NCBI GenBank assembly: GCA_020630435.1
Contig: JAHDBJ010000041.1
Span: 1 to 42,927 of the forward strand
Length of the DNA: 42,927 nt
Direction of reading: 5' to 3'
DNA from: Saprospiraceae bacterium
GTDB lineage: Bacteria > Bacteroidota > Bacteroidia > Chitinophagales > Saprospiraceae
Shown: positions 17,550 through 26,919 of the stretch, piece after piece
Layout: each line of letters starts with the position of its first letter
Position numbering within the stretch: position 1 is the stretch's first letter
The notes under the pieces: generated by a model
Seen by the model: the letters and a program-made list of their open reading frames with translations, nothing else
What the model was told of the DNA's origin: nothing
Databases searched by the model: none
Translations under genes and position numbers: made by a program

Positions 17550-18506
17550 TTATTTACCCAATTTTTCTAAAATAAAAACGGCAATAAACCCTACAACGGC
17601 AGCAATGATTGCAGGAACGAACATGGCTTCATTCCCTGTTAGTGCTTCATAATTGGAAGGAGATACATTTTGTTCTACGAGTACTTTTCGTAAACCTTCA
17701 TCATTTAAAACGTATTCACCTGTTTGCTTATCTTTCAGCCATTCAATGGGATTACGCCAAGGCCAGATTTTATTCAAAGAACCCAACATAAAACCTGTTA
17801 ATAGTGCAAGCGTTGGATTTTTATAATGTTTAAATGTCCAAGAAAGCACTCTTGAAAATAGAGCTAATCCTGTAAGACATCCTAACCCAAATACGATTAC
17901 AACGCTAAGACTAGCCATATCAAAAGTACTTAAAAACTGCTTGACAGTAGGTACAATGAATGTATACATTCCCAATAATAAGAGGATAAAACTACCAGAA
18001 ATACCAGGTAAAATCAAGGCACTAATAGCGATAGCTCCCGATATGAAAACAAACCATAAGGCTTCATTTCCTTGAACAGGGCTAATGACGGTGATACCAT
18101 ATGCTACCGTAATGCCTATAATGAGCAGGACAATTTCTAATAAACGCCAGTTCGTAACTTGTTTCGCAATGTATATAGCAGAGGCAATAATTAAACCAAA
18201 GAAAAACGCCCACAATACGACAGGATACGTTTCTAGGAGATGACTTATACCAAAAACACCGACGATGACTCCTACAGCCATTCCAGCAACTAATGTTATG
18301 ATAAAATTACCATCAATTGCCTTCCAAATGCCACTAAATCCGTCTTGCTTCCATTCTTTCAACAAATCAGGGCCAATAGATTTGATAACATTCAATAAGC
18401 GTTCATATATACCCGTAATAAAAGCAATAGTGCCGCCTGATACACCAGGGATTACTTCAGCAATCCCCATTGCCATTCCTTTAAGGGCGATTAAAAATGT
18501 GTTCAT
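17550..18506 (-). CDS. DUF368 polyprenyl-phosphate transporter (PopT-like)
   Basis: A 318-residue integral membrane protein, roughly 8-9 hydrophobic segments. The N-terminal motif MAMGIAEVIPGVSGGTIAFI and the repeat-like ALILPGISGSFILLLLGMY near residue 165 are the DUF368 hallmarks. Members of this family have been shown to recycle undecaprenyl phosphate across the inner membrane for peptidoglycan and polysaccharide synthesis. It is the first gene of the DUF368-aroE-proline dehydrogenase run. A TATCTTTG -7 box on the minus strand (18547-18540) lies about 34 bp before the ATG. The link to aroE looks positional rather than biochemical. Confidence 0.9.
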   Translation of the reverse strand: MNTFLIALKGMAMGIAEVIPGVSGGTIAFITGIYERLLNVIKSIGPDLLKEWKQDGFSGIWKAIDGNFIITLVAGMAVGVIVGVFGISHLLETYPVVLWAFFFGLIIASAIYIAKQVTNWRLLEIVLLIIGITVAYGITVISPVQGNEALWFVFISGAIAISALILPGISGSFILLLLGMYTFIVPTVKQFLSTFDMASLSVVIVFGLGCLTGLALFSRVLSWTFKHYKNPTLALLTGFMLGSLNKIWPWRNPIEWLKDKQTGEYVLNDEGLRKVLVEQNVSPSNYEALTGNEAMFVPAIIAAVVGFIAVFILEKLGK

Positions 18507-18539
18507 TTTGTTTTGAAATTATTTATCAAAAATGAACCG

Positions 18540-18574
18540 CAAAGATAATTTTAATACCCATGAATTACATCAAT
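18540..18574 (-). promoter_or_regulatory. Candidate promoter of the DUF368-aroE-proline dehydrogenase unit
   Basis: On the minus strand TATCTTTG (18547-18540) fits the -7 consensus TAnnTTTG exactly. ATTG (18574-18571) stands 23 bp further upstream as a weak -33 element; the usual spacer is 19-21 bp. The predicted 5' leader is about 25-30 nt. Confidence 0.4.
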
Positions 18575-18651
18575 TAGAGTATAAATAAATATATTCTTAG
18601 TTTTTGATTTTTAAAGGTAAAAAACACAGTAAATAAGAGTTTGACTCAAAA

Positions 18652-19119
18652 CTACCTTGCTTCAAATTTGAATCTTAATTGATGGGAAGAGAGTTCATCC
18701 TCAACAAAATCTCCTTCGATTTCTAGGTGAATTTCGGTTTCCGATACTTCTTTTATATCAAAAACTCGTTCTTGATTATCCCATGAAAACAGCATGGTGA
18801 CTTGGGTTTGTTCTTCATTGACGCTCCAAGTCGCTTCCTCATATCGTTCTTGTCCCAATACACAAAGGCTAGCGCCAGGTTCTACAAATTTTTTACCTTC
18901 TAAGGTGAAAATATGAATATCATCTCTTTCACATTCAGGAAGAATGGCATAATATAGATCCGTAACAGGAATACCATTAACTAGGTACGGAGGGAATGTA
19001 GTAATAGAGGTGTTCTGCCAGTCTCGCGTGACCAAGATTTCAACGTTAGACAACTCAGAAAAATCTTCACAAGTTGTAAACAAAAGGGGGCAAAATAATA
19101 AGAAAAAAAATCTTTTCAT
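18652..19119 (-). CDS. Small lipoprotein, lipocalin-like
   Basis: A 155-residue protein from ATG 19119; two upstream codons begin with TTG and are less likely. It opens with a lipoprotein signal ending in LLFTTC, so C17 would be lipidated. The mature part is beta-rich, with acidic strands (TWSVNEEQTQVTMLFSWD, HLEIEGDFVEDEL) and two further cysteines, a pattern like the lipocalin-type lipoproteins common in Bacteroidota. It stands alone between DUF368 and lipB, transcribed away from lipB. Function unknown; probably in the outer membrane or periplasm. Confidence 0.7.
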   Translation of the reverse strand: MKRFFFLLFCPLLFTTCEDFSELSNVEILVTRDWQNTSITTFPPYLVNGIPVTDLYYAILPECERDDIHIFTLEGKKFVEPGASLCVLGQERYEEATWSVNEEQTQVTMLFSWDNQERVFDIKEVSETEIHLEIEGDFVEDELSSHQLRFKFEAR

Positions 19120-19219
19120 TCTCAAAAAGAATTGGTTAATGATATAATTATTAAGATGTGAGAGACATCTATTTGAAGCTACGACCGTTCTTTTATTATG
19201 GGAGTGTTGAAAGAATGCT

Positions 19220-19248
19220 TAGTTTTGTATTTCAAAACAAAAATACAA
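19220..19248. promoter_or_regulatory. Divergent promoter region between lipoprotein gene and lipB
   Basis: TAGTTTTG (19220-19227) is a -7-type match on the plus strand, about 40 bp before the lipB ATG. TATTTTTG on the minus strand (19245-19238) could serve the lipoprotein gene. An inverted repeat, TTGTATTT / AAATACAA (19225-19232 / 19241-19248), overlaps both. No convincing -33 elements. Confidence 0.3.
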
Positions 19249-19267
19249 TTTTTTTGGTTAAAAAACT

Positions 19268-19999
19268 ATGCAAAAAGTAACAGTACAAGATTTGGGGCGA
19301 ATTTCCTATAAAAAAGCATGGGATTATCAACAAGAACGACTTGCTGAAGTGATTGGTATCAAAAAACACAATCGTACCTTAGAATCAAACGTTTCTCAAC
19401 GAAAAGCGATTAAACATTATTTTCTATTTTGTGAGCATCCACCTGTTTATACCCTAGGAAAAAGCGGCTCTGAAGACAATTTATTATTATCCGAATCGGA
19501 ACGTTCGGATAAGGACATTGAGTATTTTAAAATCAACAGAGGAGGAGATATAACATTTCATGGATTGGGTCAAATTGTGGGCTATCCTATTTTTGATTTA
19601 GACCATTTTTTTACCGATGTACATAAGTATGTCCGTTATTTGGAAGAAGCGATTATACGAACATTAGCAGAATACAATATTGAAGGAACACGAATCAAGG
19701 GAATGACAGGGGTTTGGATTGAGGGCAAAAATGGTCAACCAAATCGGAAAATATGTGCTATAGGAGTGCATCTAAGTCGCTGGGTTACGATGCATGGTTT
19801 TGCGTTTAATGTAAATACAGATTTGAATTATTTTAATTATATTATTCCTTGTGGTATTATCGACAAAGACAAAACGGTTACCTCTTTACAACAGGAATTG
19901 GGCAGGGAATTAGATATAGAAATTGTAAAAAATAAGGTTCTTCAACATTTCCAGCAATTATTTGAGTTTGAAGTGTTTCGAATGTCCGTAACCTTATAA
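19268..19999 (+). CDS. lipB: Octanoyl-[acyl carrier protein]:protein octanoyltransferase
   Basis: A 243-residue LipB that moves the octanoyl group from ACP to lipoyl domains, the first step of lipoate assembly. Visible: the family signature RGGDITFHGLGQ (91-102), K161 in RKICAIG, and the acyl-accepting C195 in IIPCGI. HPPVYTLGKSG near 57-67 is the usual N-terminal core. Slightly long at the C-terminus. LipA is not in the window. It is followed 55 bp later by an unrelated membrane protein gene, perhaps in the same transcript. Confidence 0.95.
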   Translation: MQKVTVQDLGRISYKKAWDYQQERLAEVIGIKKHNRTLESNVSQRKAIKHYFLFCEHPPVYTLGKSGSEDNLLLSESERSDKDIEYFKINRGGDITFHGLGQIVGYPIFDLDHFFTDVHKYVRYLEEAIIRTLAEYNIEGTRIKGMTGVWIEGKNGQPNRKICAIGVHLSRWVTMHGFAFNVNTDLNYFNYIIPCGIIDKDKTVTSLQQELGRELDIEIVKNKVLQHFQQLFEFEVFRMSVTL

Positions 20000-20054
20000 A
20001 GATGAATAAGTTTTTTAGCAAGAGGCAATTTTAGATAATCCCCAAAGTAGAATT

Positions 20055-21197
20055 ATGTTTTCAGAAAAAAAGATGGAAGTTTATGAAGATAAATACGGCT
20101 TATCTATCCGCTTTTCATGGTTTACACCTAAAGCTTTTTTCTTAATGTTCTTTTGCTTTGTTTGGGATAGTTTTCTATTTTTTTGGTATAGCTCTTTAGT
20201 AGGAACAGGCACACCTTGGTTGTTTTATATTTTTCCATTGATTCACGTAGCTTTAGGTCTTTATTTAACTTATTATACCGCCTGTTTATTTTTTAATAAA
20301 ACCTATATTGATGTGGACGATCAGCACTTGTGGATCCATCATACGCCTATACCTTGGTGGCGAGGAAATGCGGATTTACCAGTAGATGAGATAGCGCAAA
20401 TTTTTGTAAAAGAAAAGAGAGAAAATGATAATCAGTCAAGTGAGTATTCCTACAGTTTATTCGCAAAGTTAAAAAATGGTTCTACTAAAAAAATATTAGA
20501 TATAGGAATAACAGATAGTCAAAAAGCACTAGAACTGGAAGAGGTGATAGAAAATTATCTAGGGATTCAAGATATGCCTGTAAAAGGAGAGTATGGAAAA
20601 ACACGACAGTTAGAAGATTTAAGCATTCTTAAAAAAAAGAAACGAAAAATTCGTGCTGGTGCGTTAGAGCTATTGTATAAAGAAGAACGGGATGATGTAC
20701 TTTTTGATGGTGCTTATTACGAAGTAGGGCAAGTCAGACAATACGATTGGAAGGATGGAAATTCGGATAAATTACTACAACTTATTCAAGAAAAAGAACA
20801 ACAGACCTTAGTTTATATTCACCAAAACAAAGGAATATATAAGACATATTTGGAAGAAGAACTCAATTACCAACAGTCGAAACCAATTGGCTTTTCTGTA
20901 AATAATCCTTTAGATGAAATACAGTTTCAAGGAGTAATTTATGAGTTATATAGTTATAATGAAGGCGATCTATTTGTAGGAGAAAGTGCTGAACCTTTAG
21001 CGACGAAACAATGGTTATACCGCTCGAAAGACGCTAAGAAACACCTCCGAATTATCAATAATAGCAATATATTGACTTATTACAAAGGGATACAAAAAAT
21101 AATCGATTCTATTCCTTTAGACGATCAAGATTTTCTAGATCTTAACCAGACGCCTAAAGAAAAAATCAAAAGATGGAACGATGAAGACTTTGTTTGA
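20055..21197 (+). CDS. Uncharacterised membrane protein, possibly DUF4178-like C-terminal half
   Basis: 380 residues, not firmly recognised. Two membrane segments lie at about residues 27-46 and 54-79. A PH-like beta region follows (YIDVDDQHLWIHHTPIPWW, with ELEEVIENYLG near 180-190). The second half starts after a basic stretch (LKKKKRKIRAGAL) and reads VLFDGAYYEVGQVRQYDWKD, then a long beta-rich tail. That recalls DUF4178, whose members carry a short beta domain with a conserved Trp. It is 55 bp after lipB and 32 bp before a second membrane protein gene. Proteins of this style often accompany S-adenosylmethionine decarboxylase-like or DUF350 clusters; none is seen here. Function unknown. 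Confidence 0.6.
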   Translation: MFSEKKMEVYEDKYGLSIRFSWFTPKAFFLMFFCFVWDSFLFFWYSSLVGTGTPWLFYIFPLIHVALGLYLTYYTACLFFNKTYIDVDDQHLWIHHTPIPWWRGNADLPVDEIAQIFVKEKRENDNQSSEYSYSLFAKLKNGSTKKILDIGITDSQKALELEEVIENYLGIQDMPVKGEYGKTRQLEDLSILKKKKRKIRAGALELLYKEERDDVLFDGAYYEVGQVRQYDWKDGNSDKLLQLIQEKEQQTLVYIHQNKGIYKTYLEEELNYQQSKPIGFSVNNPLDEIQFQGVIYELYSYNEGDLFVGESAEPLATKQWLYRSKDAKKHLRIINNSNILTYYKGIQKIIDSIPLDDQDFLDLNQTPKEKIKRWNDEDFV

Positions 21198-21229
21198 TTT
21201 TTATAAAGGGTAACAACAATGAAAAGAAA

Positions 21230-21976
21230 ATGAAAACCCAAAAACAAATACTAAAATATATCATTGAAATTATCATCATAATCGTAGGTGTAGTAATCGC
21301 ATTTTATCTCACACAATATGGTGAAAAACTCAATAGAAATAAAAATGAAAAAGATGTATTGAAACAAATTAAATTTGAATTAGAAGGTAATTTGCTCGAT
21401 TTAGAAAGAGATTTAGTGATTCATGAAATTGGTTTATCCAGCAATCTTAGAGTAATAAAATTCATGAACCGAGAAATGCCATTGTCTGATTCGTTAATTA
21501 TGGATTTTTACTGGATGACAAGGGATGAGTACATCTTCGCAAATACATCAGGATACGAAAATTTAAAGTCCTTTGGTGTTAACTTAATAAAAGATGATTC
21601 CTTAAGATATATGATTACAATGCTATACAATAGTAATTTTCCAAGGTTATCAACAGGGAATACCATTAATCCTGATATAAATGAATTCTTAACGCCTTTT
21701 TTTAGCAAACATTTTAGGTTGAATCAAGATAAAAATAAAAAATATCTTCTCACGTTTAATGACTCCATCTCAATTACTTATCCACGAGAAGTTGGATTAG
21801 GTGTTCAACAAATCATTGGATACATCCCCTTAGATAAGGAGGGATTATTACGGAACGAGGAGTTCCGATTTTTAATCAATAAATCGCTAGAATTTAGACG
21901 GTACAAACAGGTTCAATACAGAAGTTGCATCTATCTTACCAAGATGATAATTGAAAGAATTGAAGGAGAAATTTGA
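21230..21976 (+). CDS. DUF6090-like single-pass membrane protein
   Basis: 248 residues from ATG 21230. The frame could begin at TTG 21194, overlapping the previous gene by 4 bp, but the ATG start gives the canonical N-terminus. A short cytoplasmic start precedes one strong membrane helix (residues about 9-29, EIIIIIVGVVIAFYLTQYGE), then a charged coiled-coil segment (NEKDVLKQIKFELEGNLLDL) and an extracytoplasmic helical region. This is the layout of the DUF6090 family, abundant in Bacteroidota and without known function. It probably shares a transcript with the preceding gene. Confidence 0.6.
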   Translation: MKTQKQILKYIIEIIIIIVGVVIAFYLTQYGEKLNRNKNEKDVLKQIKFELEGNLLDLERDLVIHEIGLSSNLRVIKFMNREMPLSDSLIMDFYWMTRDEYIFANTSGYENLKSFGVNLIKDDSLRYMITMLYNSNFPRLSTGNTINPDINEFLTPFFSKHFRLNQDKNKKYLLTFNDSISITYPREVGLGVQQIIGYIPLDKEGLLRNEEFRFLINKSLEFRRYKQVQYRSCIYLTKMIIERIEGEI

Positions 21977-22066
21977 AAACTGTTGAAGACTAGTAATGGT
22001 GGATCATTCCCCATCATTGGCTGGTATTTGAAACGATAAAAAACGATTTTTAAAAACAACATTCAA

Positions 22067-24061
22067 ATGAGACGACTCTTACTTTCGGCCCTAATTCTAT
22101 TTTGTGGTGGTCTTACCATTGCTCAAGAAAACTTATCCCTTGATACCATTACGAATTTAAATGAAGTTGTAGTGACCTACCAAGCCAATAAACAAACACC
22201 CGTCACCTTTCTAAATATAGCATCAAGAGAAATCGATCTAAAATCAGTAGGGCAAGAGCCATCTTTTTTGATAGGAGAAACACCATCGATGACCAATTAT
22301 TCTGATTCAGGGAGCGGACAAGGCTATTCCTATTTTAGATTAAGAGGGATTGACCAGACCCGTATCAATATGACCCTTGATGGAGTGCCGATTAATGAAC
22401 CAGAAGATCAAGGTGCTTATTTTTCAAATTATCCAGATATTTTCAATTCGGTAAGTAAGGTACAGATTCAAAGAGGGATAGGCACTTCTAAAAATGGCGT
22501 TGCTAGTTATGCGGGTAGTGTCGAATTATTTTCTCCCAACCTCTACGAGGATTCCTACACAACGGTTGGCTTGGGTTATGGATCTTTTAATAGTTTTAGA
22601 GGTTTTATCGAATACAATAGTGGCGTTAAAAATCGAAAAGGCTTATATGCCCGATTGTCTCAAGTCTATTCTGAGGGTTATAAACACCATTCTTCTAATA
22701 ATGGTCAATCTGCTTTTGTGAGTGGAGGCTTGTTTTACGATAAATCGACTTGGAAAATCAATATTTTAGCAGGACACCAGCAAAATGAATTGTCATGGTT
22801 GGGTGTAAGAGATTCATTAATTGCAATAGATAGGCAGACCAATGGCAATTCGGAACAAGAAAAAGACGACTTTACACAATGCTTGGTTCAGTTACAAAAC
22901 TTCACACAGCTTGGCAAACACTCTACCTTGCGTTCTTCACTCTACTATACTTTTTTGACAGGAGATTATGATTTTGATTTTAATAATTTTCTAGGATTGC
23001 CTTCTACGAATGAATTGTATAATTATGCTTTTCAATCCAATCTTTTTGGGGTTTTTAGCAATTATAGCTTTTCTAAAAATGGATTTAAAATAACATCAGG
23101 TATACATGGTAATATCTATGGTCGAGAGCATATAGGGAGTGAAAAAACACTAGGGCAATTGTATGAAAATACAGGGTATAAAAACGAAATTAGCTTTTTT
23201 ACAAAATTGGATTATACCTTTAAAAAACTCAACTTATTTGCGGATGTTCAGTATCGTTATACCAATTTCAATTATGATGGTTCAGTAGAATTGGAGCAAT
23301 TAGAGTGGCAATTTCTAAATCCTAAAGTTGGAATTAGCATTGATATAAAACCATCATTTAACGTATATTTTAGTTTAGGAAGGACAGGACGAGAACCAAC
23401 TAGAAACGATCTCTTTGGAGGTAATGATGATTTACTAGCCAATGATTTAGGACTTCCTGCCTTATTTATCCAAAATCCTGAATATGTTCTAGACGTTGAA
23501 TTAGGAACCCGTTTTCAAAATGAGAAGTTGAGTGCAGATGTTAATTTTTATTATATGGATTTTGAAAATGAGATAGTTTTGAATGGCAATTTTGGGCCTA
23601 ATGGATTGGCACTTACCGATAATGTAGAACAGAGTTTTAGAACGGGTATTGAAACGACTCTTAGATACCAAATCAATGAAAACTTCACTTTGATAAATAA
23701 TTCTTCTTATAATTATAGTCGAATAAAAGAGCAACAGACCACTTTTGCACCTATTCTTAGCCCAAAGCTGATTCTTAACCAAGAAGCAGCTTACCAATTT
23801 AATCAATTTCGGATTGGATTGATAGGACGTTTTCAAGATAGTTCATTCATTGACTTTGCGAATACTACAGCATTGGATAACTATTTTTTATTAAATGCAA
23901 ATTTGTCTTATAAACTAAAAAAATGGCAGTTTGTGTTATTCTTAAATAATTTGACCAATACAAAATATTTTAATAATGGATATGTAGATTATGATGGCAG
24001 CAATAAATATTTTGTTCAAGCACCTTTTAATTTTTATACTTCCGTAAATTATACCTTTTAA
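22067..24061 (+). CDS. TonB-dependent outer-membrane receptor, predicted pyridine-nucleoside importer
   Basis: A 664-residue TonB-dependent receptor. The signal peptide is MRRLLLSALILFCGGLTIAQ. A TonB-box-like segment (LNEVVVTYQ, near 31-39) and a plug domain (about 45-160, with YSYFRLRGIDQTRINMTLDGVPINEPE) follow, then a 22-strand barrel ending in an aromatic terminus (FYTSVNYTF). It has no N-terminal carboxypeptidase-regulatory domain. Its stop overlaps the pnuC start by 1 bp (TAATG), and pnuC overlaps nadR, so the three are one operon. Context therefore predicts uptake of nicotinamide riboside, NMN or NAD breakdown products across the outer membrane. The substrate is inference from context only. 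Confidence 0.9.
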   Translation: MRRLLLSALILFCGGLTIAQENLSLDTITNLNEVVVTYQANKQTPVTFLNIASREIDLKSVGQEPSFLIGETPSMTNYSDSGSGQGYSYFRLRGIDQTRINMTLDGVPINEPEDQGAYFSNYPDIFNSVSKVQIQRGIGTSKNGVASYAGSVELFSPNLYEDSYTTVGLGYGSFNSFRGFIEYNSGVKNRKGLYARLSQVYSEGYKHHSSNNGQSAFVSGGLFYDKSTWKINILAGHQQNELSWLGVRDSLIAIDRQTNGNSEQEKDDFTQCLVQLQNFTQLGKHSTLRSSLYYTFLTGDYDFDFNNFLGLPSTNELYNYAFQSNLFGVFSNYSFSKNGFKITSGIHGNIYGREHIGSEKTLGQLYENTGYKNEISFFTKLDYTFKKLNLFADVQYRYTNFNYDGSVELEQLEWQFLNPKVGISIDIKPSFNVYFSLGRTGREPTRNDLFGGNDDLLANDLGLPALFIQNPEYVLDVELGTRFQNEKLSADVNFYYMDFENEIVLNGNFGPNGLALTDNVEQSFRTGIETTLRYQINENFTLINNSSYNYSRIKEQQTTFAPILSPKLILNQEAAYQFNQFRIGLIGRFQDSSFIDFANTTALDNYFLLNANLSYKLKKWQFVLFLNNLTNTKYFNNGYVDYDGSNKYFVQAPFNFYTSVNYTF

Positions 24062-24696
24062 TGTCTTTTTTTGATATAGAAAATATTGCTTTTACCATCT
24101 TAAATTATCCTGTAAGCTATATAGAGTTACTAGGGACAATTTTTGGCTTATTGTCGGTCTACTATGCTTCAGTTGCTAATATCTGGACTTGGCCTACAGG
24201 ACTTGTAAATGTTAGCTTTTTCTTTGTGTTGTTTTACCAAATACAGCTCTATGCGGATATGTTTTTGCAGGTTTATTTTTTTGTAGTTATTCTATACGGT
24301 TGGTATAACTGGCGGAATAAAGAGGACACGAAGCATATCGTCACCATTTCAACAAAAAATCGGATAGCATTGGTTATAGGTGTGGTATTGGGGACATTGC
24401 TTGCTGGCTATTTCTTTTCAAATATTCATTTACTCTTCCCTCAATATTTTGAGATTCCTGCTTCTTTTCCCTACGTTGATTCATTAATAATGGTCTGTAG
24501 TATTTTCGCTACGATTTTATTGGCTCAAAAGAAGTTAGAAAATTGGCATTTATGGATATTGGTGGATATAATAGGGACGATTCTCTATTTTGAAAAAGGA
24601 GTTTATTTTCTAGCTTTAGAATATTTCATCTTTTTGGGCTTAGCTTCCTACGGTTTGTATAATTGGCAAAAACAATACCATGAAGCAAGAGCGTAA
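24061..24696 (+). CDS. pnuC: Nicotinamide riboside transporter PnuC
   Basis: A 211-residue inner-membrane protein with about seven hydrophobic helices. PnuC features are visible: YIELLGTIFGLLSVYYA at the first helix, NIWTWPTGLVNV with the substrate-facing Trp-rich segment, and VVILYGWYNW near residue 80. A C-terminal GLYNWQK completes the family pattern. PnuC is an energy-independent facilitator; trapping depends on phosphorylation inside the cell, which the NadR kinase encoded next would provide. Its start codon shares a base with the receptor stop, and its 3' end overlaps nadR by 17 bp. Thiamine (PnuT) relatives exist, but the NadR neighbour favours nicotinamide riboside. Confidence 0.92.
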   Translation: MSFFDIENIAFTILNYPVSYIELLGTIFGLLSVYYASVANIWTWPTGLVNVSFFFVLFYQIQLYADMFLQVYFFVVILYGWYNWRNKEDTKHIVTISTKNRIALVIGVVLGTLLAGYFFSNIHLLFPQYFEIPASFPYVDSLIMVCSIFATILLAQKKLENWHLWILVDIIGTILYFEKGVYFLALEYFIFLGLASYGLYNWQKQYHEARA

Positions 24697-25687
24697 AGGA
24701 TTTGTAATTGGCAAATTTTATCCCTTTCATAAAGGTCATCAAACATTAATTGATTTTGCATTACAAAGATGCAATTTTCTAAGTGTATTGGTCTGTTGCA
24801 GTGATAAAGAAAAAATAGAGGGAAGTATTCGTAAAAATTGGATAACAGAAACATTTGCAAATACCTCAAATTTAGAAATACGGGTACTGGATTATCTAGA
24901 AAAAGAGTTACCCAATACCTCCGAATCTTCTAAAGTAGTTTCCAAGATATGGTCGGAGATTTTAAAACAAGAATATCCTGATTACGATATTATTTTTAGC
25001 TCAGAACCTTATGGGGCATATGTTGCAGAGTATATGGGAATCAAGCATATTCTTTTTGATAATTTAAGACAACAAGTTCCTATTTCAGCGACAAATATTC
25101 GTCAAGATTTGAAATCAAATTGGCATTATTTACCCAATAGTGTGAAGAAATATTTTGCAATTAAAGTCGTCATCTTAGGAACGGAATCAACAGGTAAATC
25201 TACCTTAACCGATCGATTAGCCAATTATTTCGATTGTAATAAGGTTATGGAAGTGGGCAGGGAGCTCATTCCAGATTCTAGAGACTTCGACTATTCAGAT
25301 TTATCTCTTGTTGCGAAAGAACACGCCAAGCAAATTGAAGCAGGTATAATAGGAGAGACACCATTAACAATCATAGACACAGATATTCATATTACCCTGT
25401 CCTATGCCCAGTTTTGCTTTGGTAAAACCCTAGTGGTTGAGCCAGAGATTTACAATACGAATGAGGCTCATTTATATCTTTATTTAAGCAAAGAAGCTCC
25501 ATACCACCAAGACGGGACAAGGTTAGATAATCTTGAAAGAGATGCACTTGATAATTCCCACAAAAAAATACTCAATAGGCATAATATCACTTATATCGAA
25601 ATAAGTGGTGATTGGGAACAACGATTTAAGAAAGCTGTTAGCGAAATTGAACAACTTTTGAGCCTAAAGTCTAAAGAACTAGATTGA
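24680..25687 (+). CDS. nadR: NadR-type NMN adenylyltransferase / ribosylnicotinamide kinase
   Basis: A 335-residue bifunctional salvage enzyme without the N-terminal repressor domain of enteric NadR. The nucleotidyltransferase half has GKFYPFHKGH (11-20, with the HxGH motif) and PISATNIR (134-141). The kinase half begins at about 160 with the Walker A loop GTESTGKST (167-175), and DTDIHITLSYAQFCFG forms the Walker-B/lid region. It phosphorylates nicotinamide riboside to NMN and adenylates NMN to NAD. The 17-bp overlap with pnuC shows tight coupling of uptake and trapping. Its TGA abuts the stop codon of the convergent ribBA gene with no gap. Confidence 0.93.
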   Translation: MKQERKGFVIGKFYPFHKGHQTLIDFALQRCNFLSVLVCCSDKEKIEGSIRKNWITETFANTSNLEIRVLDYLEKELPNTSESSKVVSKIWSEILKQEYPDYDIIFSSEPYGAYVAEYMGIKHILFDNLRQQVPISATNIRQDLKSNWHYLPNSVKKYFAIKVVILGTESTGKSTLTDRLANYFDCNKVMEVGRELIPDSRDFDYSDLSLVAKEHAKQIEAGIIGETPLTIIDTDIHITLSYAQFCFGKTLVVEPEIYNTNEAHLYLYLSKEAPYHQDGTRLDNLERDALDNSHKKILNRHNITYIEISGDWEQRFKKAVSEIEQLLSLKSKELD

Positions 25688-26902
25688 CTATTCCTCTTTC
25701 AAAATGTTATGGCCTAACTTATCACGCTTTGTTTTAAGATAACTTTCATTATGAACATTAGGTTGAATTTCAATCGGAACATTTTCTACGATTTCTAGAC
25801 CATATCCAATGAGACCAATCCGTTTTTTAGGGTTATTGCTCATTAGTTTTATTTTAGTAATTCCCAAGTCATTTAGGATTTGAGCACCAACGCCATAATC
25901 TCGTTCATCCGAGCTGAAGCCTAATTTGTGATTCGCTTCAACCGTATCCAAGCCATCTTCTTGGAGTTTATAGGCTTTTAGTTTATTGATTAAGCCAATT
26001 CCTCTACCTTCTTGGCGCATATATACGAGCAACCCCTTTCCTGCATTTTCAATTTGTTTAAGCGCATTGTGCAATTGAGGACCACAATCACAACGTAGAG
26101 AGCCTAAAATATCACCTGTTTCACAAGAAGAATGCACTCGTACCAATATAGGTTCATCTTTTTGCCAGTCCCCTTTTTTCATGGCTAGATGTACTTCGCC
26201 TGAGGTCAATTGTTTATAGGCGATTAGCTCAAAATCGCCATACTTTGTAGGCATTTTTACACTCGTCTCTTTTTTAATAATTGTTTCGTGTAGCATTCGA
26301 TAAGCTACAAGATCTTTGATAGAAACAATTTTAAGCTTATGTTTTTTAGCGATTTTTGTTAAGTCTGGAAGCCTTGCCATCGTACCATCTTCGTTTAAGA
26401 TTTCTACTAGTATACCTACTGGAGAAAAGCCCGCTAAAACGGCTAAATCTATTGCTGCTTCAGTATGTCCTGTTCTTCTTAGAACACCTCCTTTTTTAGC
26501 AATTAATGGGAAAATATGTCCAGGTCGGGCATAGTCTTCAGCATGGATATTAGGATTCGTCAAGGCTTTGATTCCTGTAGCCCGATCATAAGCAGAAATC
26601 CCTGTGGTACAACCATGTCCAATAAGATCGATGGATATTGTAAACGCTGTATGATGCAAAGCCGTATTATCGCTTACCATCATGTTTAGTTTTAATTCTC
26701 TAGCCCTATCTTCTGTAATCGGAGAGCAAATCAGTCCACGACCGTGTGTTGCCATGAAATTGATAAGTTCAGGAGTAGCACATTCGGCTGCACAAATAAA
26801 GTCTCCTTCATTTTCTCTATCTTCATCATCGACTACAATAACAATTTTACCTGCTTTTATATCTTCAATAGCTTCTTCTATAGTATTTAATGATTGATTC
26901 AT
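25688..26902 (-). CDS. ribBA: Bifunctional 3,4-dihydroxy-2-butanone-4-phosphate synthase / GTP cyclohydrolase II
   Basis: A 404-residue fusion that makes both precursors of riboflavin. The N-terminal RibB half (about 1-205) has the metal-binding acidic loop [10 protein letters not shown] (25-34) and [12 protein letters not shown]. The C-terminal RibA half (about 206-404) has the zinc cysteines C260, C271 and C273 (SCETGD...CDCG) and RQEGRGIGL with the catalytic Arg. Both halves keep their key residues. It is the last gene of the minus-strand cluster, 17 bp after the glycosyltransferase gene. No FMN riboswitch is visible before it, consistent with its position inside an operon. Confidence 0.96.
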   Translation of the reverse strand: MNQSLNTIEEAIEDIKAGKIVIVVDDEDRENEGDFICAAECATPELINFMATHGRGLICSPITEDRARELKLNMMVSDNTALHHTAFTISIDLIGHGCTTGISAYDRATGIKALTNPNIHAEDYARPGHIFPLIAKKGGVLRRTGHTEAAIDLAVLAGFSPVGILVEILNEDGTMARLPDLTKIAKKHKLKIVSIKDLVAYRMLHETIIKKETSVKMPTKYGDFELIAYKQLTSGEVHLAMKKGDWQKDEPILVRVHSSCETGDILGSLRCDCGPQLHNALKQIENAGKGLLVYMRQEGRGIGLINKLKAYKLQEDGLDTVEANHKLGFSSDERDYGVGAQILNDLGITKIKLMSNNPKKRIGLIGYGLEIVENVPIEIQPNVHNESYLKTKRDKLGHNILKEE

Positions 26903-26919
26903 AATGATTTATTATTTGA

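Noticed and set aside
19225-19255. Rho-independent terminator before lipB
   Set aside because: The stem is only 8 bp and AT-rich, and it lies between divergent genes, where no terminator is needed; it more likely overlaps promoters.
21977-22066. NAD or thiamine riboswitch before the TonB receptor-pnuC-nadR operon
   Set aside because: The region is only 90 bp. It has a weak imperfect hairpin (21995-22018) and none of the conserved THI-box or NAD-riboswitch sequence.
26903-26919. FMN riboswitch before ribBA
   Set aside because: Only 17 bp separate it from the glycosyltransferase gene; no RFN element could fit.
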